Shown in pieces: positions 50,650 to 58,728 of a stretch of DNA of 64,000 bases. Made by a program: the position numbers and the translations under genes. The notes under the pieces were generated by a model. That model did not search any database. It saw only the letters and a program-made list of their open reading frames with translations, and was not told the DNA's origin. The DNA is from an uncultured Microscilla sp. (GTDB lineage: Bacteria > Bacteroidota > Bacteroidia > Cytophagales > Microscillaceae), in the NCBI RefSeq assembly GCF_947493425.1, contig NZ_CANLRP010000011.1:1-64000 (forward strand). The letters are read 5' to 3'. Position 1 is the stretch's first letter. Each line of letters starts with the position of its first letter.

Positions 50650-51351
50650 TCAGTTATCTCCCGGATAGGCAAACAATTTGTCGTTGATTGGCTCATTAAT
50701 TTTTATTGAATTGATGGTAATTTCAAATTCAGTTCCTTCTGTGACACCTGTAACTTTGTGGGCAAACATAATCCCTCCTACCTTTTTATAGTCAGCATAA
50801 TAACGAGTTACTTTGGTTCCGGTTTCTTCTCTGATGCTTTCTACTTTTAAGATCATATAGCTTTGGGTTGCTATACAAAAAGCCACTTGTTGCCCGTCTT
50901 TTTTGGTAACTAATAATTTATAACAGTCTTGTCCTTTGACCCTTTGCCTGCCTTTAAAAGCTATTTTATGTCCTCTTTTTTTGTAATCTACCCACAGCCT
51001 GTCAAACTCCCGATCACCCATTTTACGAGTATTGTAGCCACTCATCCTTTCTGGCATACCTAAATGGTTCATTTTCCAGCCTTGCCTGCCATCATAAGCA
51101 CTCGTTACAAAGTCCATTCCTTGTATTTGTACCACTATTTTCAACCTGTTGGGGCTTTTGTGGTATTCTATCATCTGGATGGTTTGCCCTTGCGAGCGCA
51201 CGGTCATTTTTTGCACACGTGACCTCATTGCTCTGAGCTGGTCAATCCCTCCTAGTTTTTCAATATGGGCACTCACAATTTTATCTGCGTTTTGCGCCTG
51301 CCCAACCAAAAAGCCAAGGCAAAACGCTACGCTCAATATTAGTTTAGTCAT
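50650..51351 (-). CDS. LolA/outer-membrane lipoprotein-sorting-like protein
   Basis: About 233 residues from ATG 51351 (an upstream in-frame start would precede the signal peptide). Signal peptide (LILSVAFCLGFLVGQAQ, about 1-20), then a LolA-like beta fold with IVSAHIEKLGGIDQLRAM, MIEYHKSPNRLKIVVQIQGMDF, GWKMNHLG, YKLLVTKKDGQQVAFCIATQS and VTGVTEGTEFEITINSIKIN. Many Bacteroidota proteins of this sort are called LolA-like and may carry lipoproteins or report envelope status. The gene is convergent with the sigma operon and alone. Confidence 0.75.
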   Translation of the reverse strand: MTKLILSVAFCLGFLVGQAQNADKIVSAHIEKLGGIDQLRAMRSRVQKMTVRSQGQTIQMIEYHKSPNRLKIVVQIQGMDFVTSAYDGRQGWKMNHLGMPERMSGYNTRKMGDREFDRLWVDYKKRGHKIAFKGRQRVKGQDCYKLLVTKKDGQQVAFCIATQSYMILKVESIREETGTKVTRYYADYKKVGGIMFAHKVTGVTEGTEFEITINSIKINEPINDKLFAYPGDN

Positions 51352-51556
51352 TGTATTTTTTAGGTCTAAGTTTTGAATTGGCTGCAAAAAGGCTTCACCT
51401 GATTGGTAGCTCCAACGGAAAATTTATTACAGTCATTGGGCTATAAGCCTACCTACCACCATAAATATCCACTCGATAGTTTGGCGTATATTGTCAATAA
51501 TTGTAAGTTATATTGTCACTTCTGCAAACTATTTCTAAATACACTATTGTCCACTT

Positions 51557-52897
51557 ATGAAAATACTGTTAATTATAGCCTTGTGGTTGAGTACATTTGT
51601 CCATTTGCACGCACAAAAGATGCAAAAGCCGTCAAATACCCAGGAAGTCATTCAATTGATCAAAAACCAGTCAATCTCTGGTCTCCATGCGTTAGTCAAA
51701 TCTAAAAACTATGACCTATCGGGACTTGACCTCGACAAGATAAAAAGTGTGCTGTGGCAAAAATATGTACAAGAACAAACCCAAAACCCAGCACGTCGCC
51801 GTGAATATACCAAACGCCGCATTAGCTTTGGTGACAAGACCATGCGTTATACTGCCACTACCAAAGGGCGTAAGCCTGCCAAGGGCTACCCATTATACAT
51901 TGCGTTGCATGGAGGGGGTGGAGCTCCCGCTCGCCTCAATGACAGTCAGTGGCGGGCAATGCAAAGCTATTATTTAAGGTGTGTACAAAATGGCATTTAT
52001 GTAGCTCCGCGTGGGGTAACCAATACCTGGAACCTACACTTTGTAGCAGAGTCTTACCCTTTATATGACCGTCTGATTGAAAACCTGGTATTATTTGGCG
52101 GTGTAGACCCTAATCGTGTGTATTTGTTAGGGTATTCGGCAGGGGGCGATGGAGTATATCAGGTAGTGCCACGCATGCCCGATCGTTGGGCTGCCGCCAA
52201 TATGTCGGCTGGTCACCATAACAATGTATCTCCATTGAACCTGGGGCAAGTTCCCTTTTTGCTTCAGGTAGGCGAACTGGACAATGCCTATAAACGCAAT
52301 AAGGCTACAGTGGGTTTTGCCCAAAAGCTACGGCATTTGCAACAAAAATACCCATCACAATTCAAACATCAGGTGTTTGTACACTGGGGCAAACAGCATA
52401 GTAGAGTAGCCGACTGCCCCAGAAACAGAAAATCGGTAGTGATTGCCAACCCTTATGAGTGGCAGCAAAACCCCTCAAGAAAAAAGCTGGGCAGGGCAAC
52501 TACCAACGCCATTGCCTGGCTCAGTCAATATACTCGCCAGCCTTTGCCCAACCACCTTGTATGGCACAGAAACACTGTTGCCTCCAGTCGTTCGCAAAAT
52601 GGTGCACTTTTTTATTGGCTCAAAGCCGACAATAAACCACTCGAAAATGAACAAGTAGAGGTGACCATAGACCGGATAAAAAATCTAATAGAAGTAAAAA
52701 AATGGCGGCAGGACATCACTATATATCTTCAGCCTGCTATGGTTGATTTTAAACGACCAATATACCTTACAAAGGATGGATATAGCGAAAAGCGTATATT
52801 GTTGCCCAACTTGCAAACTATGATAGAAACCTTGTTACAACGGGGCGACCCTGATTTTATATTTTGCGCTTTGCTTACTCTGAAAAAAAAGAATTAA
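51557..52897 (+). CDS. Secreted alpha/beta-hydrolase (PHB-depolymerase/esterase-like)
   Basis: A 446-residue exported protein with a signal peptide (LLIIALWLSTFVHLHAQ, about 1-20). The catalytic domain (about 90-330) has LYIALHGGGGAPARLND (oxyanion-hole region), GYSAGGDGVYQVV (nucleophile Ser in GYSAGG), GELDNA (Asp) and KQHSRVADC (His), so a Ser-His-Asp triad is possible. A C-terminal domain (about 335-446) has no recognised family. The fold resembles polyhydroxybutyrate depolymerases and feruloyl-esterase relatives, so an ester substrate outside the cell is likely but unidentified. Confidence 0.78.
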   Translation: MKILLIIALWLSTFVHLHAQKMQKPSNTQEVIQLIKNQSISGLHALVKSKNYDLSGLDLDKIKSVLWQKYVQEQTQNPARRREYTKRRISFGDKTMRYTATTKGRKPAKGYPLYIALHGGGGAPARLNDSQWRAMQSYYLRCVQNGIYVAPRGVTNTWNLHFVAESYPLYDRLIENLVLFGGVDPNRVYLLGYSAGGDGVYQVVPRMPDRWAAANMSAGHHNNVSPLNLGQVPFLLQVGELDNAYKRNKATVGFAQKLRHLQQKYPSQFKHQVFVHWGKQHSRVADCPRNRKSVVIANPYEWQQNPSRKKLGRATTNAIAWLSQYTRQPLPNHLVWHRNTVASSRSQNGALFYWLKADNKPLENEQVEVTIDRIKNLIEVKKWRQDITIYLQPAMVDFKRPIYLTKDGYSEKRILLPNLQTMIETLLQRGDPDFIFCALLTLKKKN

Positions 52898-53053
52898 TAT
52901 TGAGCAGTAATTTTAGTCAAAGTCGGTTGCTGGTGATCAGTTATTGATGAATTTAAAAACTATTTAATGGGGTGTTTAGGCGTAAAGCCTAAACGCTTTT
53001 AAAAATAAAATGAGTAAGTCATCTTAATATAAAATACTGGCTTACAGTATTTA

Positions 53054-53212
53054 GGGAGTTTGCAATAAATAGTCTCCCAAGTTTTGGTGTATGGTTTTGA
53101 TCAAAGACCAGGCGCATTTTAAGGGCATAGCAACGCTACGGCCGCAAGATGCAACGAAGTATTTGGACAAAAAAATCGCCAAAAATGGGTAGCTTATTTT
53201 TTGTATGCTCCC
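53054..53212. mobile_element. MITE, diverged 159-bp family, TTA target duplication
   Basis: 159 bp with ends GGGAGTTTG and TGCTCCC, flanked by TTA at 53051-53053 and 53213-53215. The interior (GCATAGCAACGCTACGGCCG and CAACGAAGTATTTGGAC) is clearly related to the copies at 48525 and 56972 but diverged, so it is an older insertion. Confidence 0.8.
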
Positions 53213-53338
53213 TTAACAAGGTGAACATTTATTCGAATCAGCTATGGACTATCGCCTAAATACTTCTAACTACGCTTTTTGTAAATAGCTTAAAATCAGC
53301 GTGATACAAAAGCGTGGTTACTTGTGGAACAGGGTGTA

Positions 53339-53420
53339 GCACCGATCTGCATCGGTATCTAAGGACTTGCGACTTGTCGCACCGATATGCATCGGTATCC
53401 AAGGACTTGAAGCTTGCCCC
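53339..53420. repeat. Two tandem 40-bp REP-like units with palindromic cores
   Basis: Units start near 53339 and 53379 and each contains ACCGAT-CTGC or ATGC-ATCGGT, a 6-bp palindromic arm pair. A diverged third copy lies at 54274-54327, near the end of the next intergenic stretch. Confidence 0.65.
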
Positions 53421-53497
53421 TGTCGGGGCTATGGACTATTGCTCAATAAGTCTTGTATTTTTATTGTACGATGTTTAAGACCAGAAAGTAGAATTTT

Positions 53498-54142
53498 ATG
53501 CCACAAGCAAGATTTCAGATTGGTGTTTGGTACGCCAAAGACCACGTTGTTTCTTTGATAGATTACATAGAACTTTTTAAAAGGGGATGGATCGAAAAAT
53601 CTCAGGTAAACCTAAAAAGTTCTTACTTGCTTATTAATATCGATGAGCAAAGCTATCACCAGTTTAACTGTTGCCACGTAGAAATGATGGGACTTCAGTT
53701 TAGAGATGTATACCAACGCCTGATGCGGGGCGAAGACGCCATTTTGCGTCCGGCAGTCATTGGCACACCCAACGTTTGGTACTTGGTGCTTGAACCTCAA
53801 AAAGATTTTGTGTATGTGTCGTCGCTTACTATTCACGACAAAGACCCTAACTTGTATAGCAACCTCTGGTACAACGACTTAGGATTGGGACAATGCGAGG
53901 CAGTATTTCCATTTGAAACTCAGTTTAACACACAAAAGCAAGCCGATTATCTCTACAACTACTTGGTGCAACACAAAGAAGTGCTTAAAAACCATAGCTG
54001 GAAAGGGCGCGAGCATACCAATTTTTTTACTGAATTGGCCATTCCTAAATCTATCCTCCTCAATGATTTACGCTTGTATGGGCAAATGGGGCTGGTGGTG
54101 TATGACATTACCGAAGAGGAAGTAGAAGTGGAGTATTATTAA
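53498..54142 (+). CDS. Uncharacterised soluble protein
   Basis: A 214-residue soluble protein with no signal peptide or membrane helix. Motifs include RFQIGVWYAKDHVVSLIDYIELF, RPAVIGTPNVWYLVLE, NLYSNLWYNDLGLGQ and YGQMGLVVYDITEEEVEVEYY. I recognise no family. Mixed alpha/beta composition with many aromatic residues suggests a binding or enzyme fold. It lies between repeat-rich intergenic stretches and has no operon partner. Possible acquired cargo, but codon use is not obviously odd. Confidence 0.6.
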   Translation: MPQARFQIGVWYAKDHVVSLIDYIELFKRGWIEKSQVNLKSSYLLINIDEQSYHQFNCCHVEMMGLQFRDVYQRLMRGEDAILRPAVIGTPNVWYLVLEPQKDFVYVSSLTIHDKDPNLYSNLWYNDLGLGQCEAVFPFETQFNTQKQADYLYNYLVQHKEVLKNHSWKGREHTNFFTELAIPKSILLNDLRLYGQMGLVVYDITEEEVEVEYY

Positions 54143-54330
54143 TTGACGGTTTGATGCCTTAGTACAATTTCTAAAAGTTAGATACTTATTTTGATGAGTG
54201 GCTGATTTTTTTGGATCAATAACCATATAACTAACCAAGAATCAAAATACGATAAAAATAGGGCAAACTTGCAGCACCGATATGTATCGGCACCCAAGGA
54301 TTTGCTGCTTAAAGCTTGCCCCAACTAAGG

Positions 54331-55128
54331 CTACTTTGCTTTACGCAAATAAATATTGCCTTGAAACGATTTGAGTCGGAGCTCAGTACCTCCACCATTG
54401 AGTTTACCCTTCAGACGCGCCCGTCCGCCTATTTTGCGGTAAGATTTACCCACTTTAGTAGGGGGCTTTATTTTGATAGGTAGGTCTGAGAAAACATCGC
54501 CCGAATAAGAGCGCATATCAAGGTTGGCTTTTTGCCCCGAAGCAATGCTTACGTCTATAAAACCACTGATACTCTTGAGGTTGAGCTGGCAATTTTTTGG
54601 GTGTTGCATTTCTATATTGCCACTAATGGTTTTTATTTTGAGCTGTTTAGTGCTGGCAGGCACATTTACCTCATAGCGAATACTGGCTAATAAAAAACGT
54701 CCGTTGACCTGGTGTGTTCCATCCTCATCGTTGTATACAGTTACATTACCATACGATTGATAATTATTATGCTCATCGCCAGTAACAATGAGGGTCTTGG
54801 TAATCTTCGATAGATCTTTAATCCGCGAACGAATTTCAAAGTCGCCAGAGCCTTTGTCTGTAGCCAGCTCAAATTTATCGTTGTGCTTGCCCCCGTTAAT
54901 GTCTACCCAAGCTGTTACCTTTACTTTATTTTGGTTCCAGGTTTTCACTTTGATATTGTTGGCATATTTCAAGTTCAGATACAACTCTTTGCTTTGGTCA
55001 AAGTCAAAGGTTTTGTCTATTTTTTTAGCCGTTTTTGAGGTGGTTACTGGAGTCTTTTGACTCCACGCCTGCAGGCTCAGCAATATTGCCAACCATACTA
55101 TACTGAGAGTTTTTACTTTATTTTTCAT
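54331..55128 (-). CDS. DUF4097-like head-GIN/adhesin-type protein (1)
   Basis: A 265-residue exported protein with a signal peptide (TLSIVWLAILLSLQAWSQ) and a right-handed beta-helix-like DUF4097/head-GIN repeat body, with YANNIKVKTWNQNKVKVTAWVD, RFLLASIRYEVNVPASTKQLKIKTISGNIEMQHPK and ISGFIDVSIASGQKANLDMRSYSGDVFSDLPI. It ends LKSFQGNIYLRK, an ending shared by the paralogues. It is the third in an array that follows the ECF sigma and HEAT-type anti-sigma genes. Such proteins appear as sigma-factor targets or partners in Bacteroidota, but their function is unknown. Confidence 0.78.
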   Translation of the reverse strand: MKNKVKTLSIVWLAILLSLQAWSQKTPVTTSKTAKKIDKTFDFDQSKELYLNLKYANNIKVKTWNQNKVKVTAWVDINGGKHNDKFELATDKGSGDFEIRSRIKDLSKITKTLIVTGDEHNNYQSYGNVTVYNDEDGTHQVNGRFLLASIRYEVNVPASTKQLKIKTISGNIEMQHPKNCQLNLKSISGFIDVSIASGQKANLDMRSYSGDVFSDLPIKIKPPTKVGKSYRKIGGRARLKGKLNGGGTELRLKSFQGNIYLRKAK

Positions 55129-55150
55129 GGAAATATGTAGTTGGTGGTGA

Positions 55151-55173
55151 GTATGTGCAGGCGCTGCACATAC
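55151..55173. repeat. Perfect hairpin between paralogues
   Basis: GTATGTGCAG-GCG-CTGCACATAC is a 10-bp stem with a 3-nt loop between the first two DUF4097 genes. It may be a processing or attenuation hairpin. Confidence 0.6.
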
Positions 55174-55183
55174 CTTATATAAT

Positions 55184-55966
55184 TTATTTTTTACGTAGGT
55201 AAATATTGGCGTGTCTGGCTTCTAATACCAGCGCTTTGCCCCCTCCGTTGAGTTTGGCAGTCACCTCGGTGGCAGCCGTCAGATTTTTCAAACTACTCTC
55301 TTGAGCCTTATCTGTTTGAATGTCCATATTGGTAAATATTTCGCCATAGCGACTACTAGCTCTCAAGTCGGCCTTTGTTTGCGCAGGCAAGCTAATGTCC
55401 ATGCCTCCATAGCGAGCGTCTATGCTCACATTATTGCTCATACTAGCAAAGTCAGCCGTTACCAGCCCATAGCGTGCCTCTATCTGTACGCTCCCGCTGA
55501 GTTGCTCTACCCAAACTTTGCCATAGCGTATGTCAATGTTTACATCAGTACCAAACCCTTTGACTATCAACTTATTAAACCAGTTATTTGAAATATCTAC
55601 CCTAAGCTTCATTGCCTGAGGTACTTTGATGGTATACTGCCTAGAGCTGACCTTACGCACCGCCTTGATGGTAGTTACCCCTCCTTCGGTTTTATAATTG
55701 AGCCCTATTTGGGTGTTGTCATCTCCTCCTGTAATCGGCTTCAGTCCTTTGGCTCTTTCATTGTCAGAGCGGCGGTGTTTGTGCCCACCTTCTATCAAAA
55801 CCTCTGAACCCTTGTAGGCTTCCAGTACCAGCTTTCCTGTCATTTCGCCAATTTGTAGTGTACCCGATTTTACCGGAATTTTAAAGGTTTGAGCTTGAGC
55901 AAAAGCAGTCAATGATACCAAAGTAAGCACAAATGCCCACTGCTGTAGATTCAATAAATTTTTCAT
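55184..55966 (-). CDS. DUF4097-like head-GIN/adhesin-type protein (2)
   Basis: A 260-residue exported paralogue of 54331 and 56064. Signal peptide (WAFVLTLVSLTAFAQAQ), then beta-rich repeats with GSEVLIEGGHKHRR, RYTIKVPQAMKLRVDISNNWF, DVNIDIRYGKVWVEQLSG, IDARYGGMDISLPAQTKADLRASSRYGEIFTNMDI, and the ending LVLEARHANIYLRKK. The repeated RYGxV and DISLP segments are the signature of this DUF4097 subset. The short gaps (about 55 and 97 bp) between members of the array each hold a hairpin, so individual expression may be tuned. Confidence 0.78.
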   Translation of the reverse strand: MKNLLNLQQWAFVLTLVSLTAFAQAQTFKIPVKSGTLQIGEMTGKLVLEAYKGSEVLIEGGHKHRRSDNERAKGLKPITGGDDNTQIGLNYKTEGGVTTIKAVRKVSSRQYTIKVPQAMKLRVDISNNWFNKLIVKGFGTDVNIDIRYGKVWVEQLSGSVQIEARYGLVTADFASMSNNVSIDARYGGMDISLPAQTKADLRASSRYGEIFTNMDIQTDKAQESSLKNLTAATEVTAKLNGGGKALVLEARHANIYLRKK

Positions 55967-56010
55967 GGAATTTTGGTTTTATATTTCTTTAATGGTGTAA
56001 TAAATTACAA

Positions 56011-56031
56011 GGGCAGCATTTATGTCTGCCC
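56011..56031. repeat. Hairpin between DUF4097 paralogues 2 and 3
   Basis: GGGCAG (56011-56016) and CTGCCC (56026-56031) pair with a 9-nt loop; flanking bases extend the stem with one mismatch. Possible attenuator or mRNA-processing hairpin. Confidence 0.5.
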
Positions 56032-56063
56032 CTGTATGGTTATAGTATATATGGTAGTCTGAA

Positions 56064-56837
56064 TTATTTCTTGCGGATATACACATTTTTGTAAGGCGAT
56101 CGGACTTCTATGTCTACTCCCCCGCCGTTGAGTGTACCTTTTACCTTGGCTTTTCGTTGCAACCCTTTACCATTGTCCAACTTAATGTCCAGGTTAGTAA
56201 ATATGTCGCCGTAAGACGACTCAGCCGAGATGTTTGCTTTGGTATTGGCGGGCAAGGTTACATCTACATCGCCATAAGGCGACACTATAGAAGAAGGTTT
56301 GCTTTGGTTTACCTTGCTAAATACTACTTTTGCTCCTTTGTAGGTAGCATTCACCAATACAGGTCCCGATACATTGTGGAGCAATACCTTTGCATACGTC
56401 ACATTTACTTCTATTTCTCCGTCAAAATCTTTCACCTCCAGACGTCCTGCGTGTACACTCCTTAATTTTACTGCCAACGCCACCCCCTTAGGTACTTTGA
56501 TATAATAATTCACTTTCTTTCTTCGTATACCTTTCAGTATCAACACATTACCTGATTTTTCCTGGTTCAAGCCCAAACCAGTATTGTCGGCTGCTCCTCC
56601 TATCATTGTCAGGCCTTTTGCCTTGTCCGGAATCTTCAAACTGGGGGCAGTTACCAATACCTCGCTTCCAGCGTGTTGTTCTATAAAAATATTGCCTACC
56701 AACTCCTCTATTTTTAGTTTGTCTCCTTTACCCAAACCTATTTTAAACTCCTGGGCAACAGCATCAAATACTACCAAACTTGTCAATACAAGACCTGCTA
56801 CTATTTTTATGAGATGTATATTCAATAACTTTTTCAT
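56064..56837 (-). CDS. DUF4097-like head-GIN/adhesin-type protein (3)
   Basis: A 257-residue exported paralogue. Signal peptide (IHLIKIVAGLVLTSLVVFDAVAQ), followed by LGKGDKLKIEELVGNIFIEQHAGSEVLVTAP, NYYIKVPKGVALAVKLRSVHAGRLEVKDFDGEIEVNVTYAK, GDVDVTLPANTKANISAESSYGDIFTNLDI and the terminal VRSPYKNVYIRKK. It is the first of the array in the minus direction, nearest to the HEAT/sigma pair. The 555-bp gap to those genes now contains a MITE, so it is unclear whether the array is still co-transcribed with them. Confidence 0.78.
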   Translation of the reverse strand: MKKLLNIHLIKIVAGLVLTSLVVFDAVAQEFKIGLGKGDKLKIEELVGNIFIEQHAGSEVLVTAPSLKIPDKAKGLTMIGGAADNTGLGLNQEKSGNVLILKGIRRKKVNYYIKVPKGVALAVKLRSVHAGRLEVKDFDGEIEVNVTYAKVLLHNVSGPVLVNATYKGAKVVFSKVNQSKPSSIVSPYGDVDVTLPANTKANISAESSYGDIFTNLDIKLDNGKGLQRKAKVKGTLNGGGVDIEVRSPYKNVYIRKK

Positions 56838-57392
56838 TGTTTCTGATTTTTTCTTATGAATGAGTTTCTTGGTTTATATGATTTTTTCAAGCATTACTTA
56901 TATCAATACTCCGCAGTAATTTTAGTCAAAGTTGAAATTTAAAAACTATTTAATTGCGTGTTTAGGCATAAGGAATTGTTCAAAAATAAATTTACACTCT
57001 GAGGGGTGATTTTTCGCCTTGATACTTCGTTATTTTTATTGCCCGTAGCGCTGCTATGGGCGCAAAAAATAGCCTCGTCTCAAAACAAAACCTCTACCTC
57101 AAGAATGGTAATTTAATTTCTCACCATTCCTAAGACCCAACGCCCTTTTAAAAATAAAGCGAGTACGCAACTTTGATGTAAACCACTGATTAACTTCGTT
57201 TAGCTCACAAGTTCGGTTTACAAATATTAACCGGGGGTAAACATTTACTCGAATCCGCTTCTAACTACGCTTTTTATAAGTTGCTAAAAATCAACGTGAT
57301 ATAAAAGTGTGGTTACTTGTGGAACAAGGTATACCTAGAACCTTGCACCTAGTCCCTAGAACCTTGTCGGGGCTATGGACTATGGACTATTG
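56838..57392. repeat. Intergenic with inserted MITE and duplicated flanks
   Basis: No gene here. The 56911-56971 and 57131-57170 flanks match the empty site around 52905-53010, with the MITE at 56972-57130 between them. A segment at 57265-57335 matches 53265-53345, followed by a direct repeat of CTAGTCCCTAGAACCTTG-type strings. Confidence 0.7.
56972..57130. mobile_element. MITE, 159-bp family, TAA target duplication
   Basis: 159 bp with ends GGAATTG and CCATTCC, flanked by TAA at 56969-56971 and 57131-57133. The unoccupied related site at 52983-52985 has a single TAA, which directly shows the target duplication. Interior is near-identical to the copy at 48525 in opposite orientation. Confidence 0.9.
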
Positions 57393-58229
57393 TTATATCG
57401 CTTTCAGGTTATTCTGGATTACCTCTTTTACCTTTTCAGGAATTTCCTTATCGTTTTTCAATATTCTTTCAATGGGTTCTTTCACTCTTTTGTCTTTCAG
57501 AGCAAGCAGCATATTTACCATAGCAATTTTTACTACTGGGTCGGTTTGATGGCTAATAGACACAATGAGCGCATTGCGTACTTTGGGATTATCTTTGTAT
57601 ACAAACAAGGCATTGGCAGCTGCCAATCGCACGTTTTGGTTCTCGTCGCTGTTTAGCGTGTTAATCAAAGCATCAATTGCCTGGTCGTTGTTATCGGTAA
57701 AGTTACGCGCGGTGGTTTTTACCGCTTTCAAGCGTTCGCTTGCCGAAGGTTTCTTTAATTTTGCCAAAGTTGCCTGCATTTCCTGCAATTGCTTTTGCAC
57801 CGTATCATGTTGGTTATTTTGCGCCACTTTTGGAGCTTCTACCGACAAGCGTCCGGCAAAAAAACTTGCCACCACCAACAACAAACTAGCCGCTATGCCT
57901 ATGCCCCATTGCAAACTACTTCGGCGAATCTGTACCACCCCAGCATCAAGCTGAGGAGTATTTTTGTTCAACTCCACTGTTTCACTTGACTGCCCGGTGT
58001 CCTCTTTCATTGCAATCATTTTTTCCAGTTGCTTATCAAACTGATCACCCAGTTTTGCTTCGTTTTGTGCTTGGGCAAAAAACTGAAATTGCACTTGGTA
58101 CTGACGAAGTTGCACCGGGATTTTTTGCTCATCTTGGGTAAAATACTCTATAAGCAGGCTTTCTTCTTTTAGGGTGGTGTCTCCCTTATAATATTTTTCT
58201 AATAATATCTCAATTTTTTGTGAGTCCAT
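57393..58229 (-). CDS. HEAT-repeat anti-sigma-like membrane protein
   Basis: A 278-residue protein. The cytoplasmic N-terminus (1-105) is acidic with a short-strand pattern but no visible zinc finger. A membrane helix follows (LQWGIGIAASLLLVVASFFAG, about 105-125), a coiled-coil stretch (about 140-165: HDTVQKQLQEMQATLAKLK), then HEAT repeats (about 175-265: ALINTLNSDENQNVRLAAANALFVY) in the periplasm. The start overlaps the sigma gene by 20 bp, so they are co-translated, and an anti-sigma role is likely. Periplasmic HEAT repeats could sense a protein ligand. It is followed by the DUF4097 array. Confidence 0.8.
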   Translation of the reverse strand: MDSQKIEILLEKYYKGDTTLKEESLLIEYFTQDEQKIPVQLRQYQVQFQFFAQAQNEAKLGDQFDKQLEKMIAMKEDTGQSSETVELNKNTPQLDAGVVQIRRSSLQWGIGIAASLLLVVASFFAGRLSVEAPKVAQNNQHDTVQKQLQEMQATLAKLKKPSASERLKAVKTTARNFTDNNDQAIDALINTLNSDENQNVRLAAANALFVYKDNPKVRNALIVSISHQTDPVVKIAMVNMLLALKDKRVKEPIERILKNDKEIPEKVKEVIQNNLKAI

Positions 58230-58728
58230 AGTTATGCGTATTTGTCAAAACATCTCTAACTTTTTTGCGTGCCCGCGATAAATTTACCCGGACATTGTTA
58301 ATGCTCAATTGCACTACTTTGGCAATTTCTTCAAACTCCATCCCCTCTATATCGCGCATTTGAATGATCATTTTTTGCTGTTCAGGCAAACGGTCAATCA
58401 CCCGCTGAATAAGGTTGGAAGTATCTCGCAACTCGGTTTTTCTATCGGGCGCAGTCACCCCCGACCTTATAGGCGCTTGTTGGTCAATGTCTACATTTTG
58501 ATTGCGCTTGGCTTTGAGTTTGTCAAAACATTTATTTTTGATCATCGTCATTGCCAGTGCCTCCACACTATTGTATTGGTCCAACTTGTGCCGTATATCC
58601 CAGAGTTTGAGAAAAACATCTTGTACTGTATCTTCTGCTTCTTCGTGGTTTCTCAACAACCTAAAAGCAAACCTAAACAACTTGTTTTTGGTAGAAAGTA
58701 CTTCTATTTTAAATTCTTTTATTTCCAT
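58210..58728 (-). CDS. ECF RNA polymerase sigma factor (2)
   Basis: A 172-residue ECF factor. Region 2 has LLRNHEEAEDTVQDVFLKLWDIRHKL (about 24-50), and region 4 has LPEQQKMIIQMRDIEGMEFEEIAKVVQLSINNVRVNLSRARKKV (about 115-160). Both RNA-polymerase binding parts look complete. The gene overlaps the HEAT-type anti-sigma by 20 bp. Downstream on the same strand lies the DUF4097 array, a grouping seen in other Bacteroidota. Targets are unknown. Confidence 0.92.
   Translation of the reverse strand: MEIKEFKIEVLSTKNKLFRFAFRLLRNHEEAEDTVQDVFLKLWDIRHKLDQYNSVEALAMTMIKNKCFDKLKAKRNQNVDIDQQAPIRSGVTAPDRKTELRDTSNLIQRVIDRLPEQQKMIIQMRDIEGMEFEEIAKVVQLSINNVRVNLSRARKKVRDVLTNTHNYGLTKN

Larger units (their letters stand above)
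52898..53497. repeat. Repeat-rich intergenic region; empty MITE site, MITE, REP palindromes
   Basis: About 600 bp without genes. It contains an unoccupied copy (around 52983-52985) of the DNA that holds the MITE at 56972, a MITE at 53054-53212, a segment near 53265-53345 related to 57265-57335, and two direct repeats of 40 bp at 53339-53418 with palindromic ACCGAT-N4-ATCGGT cores. Confidence 0.75.
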
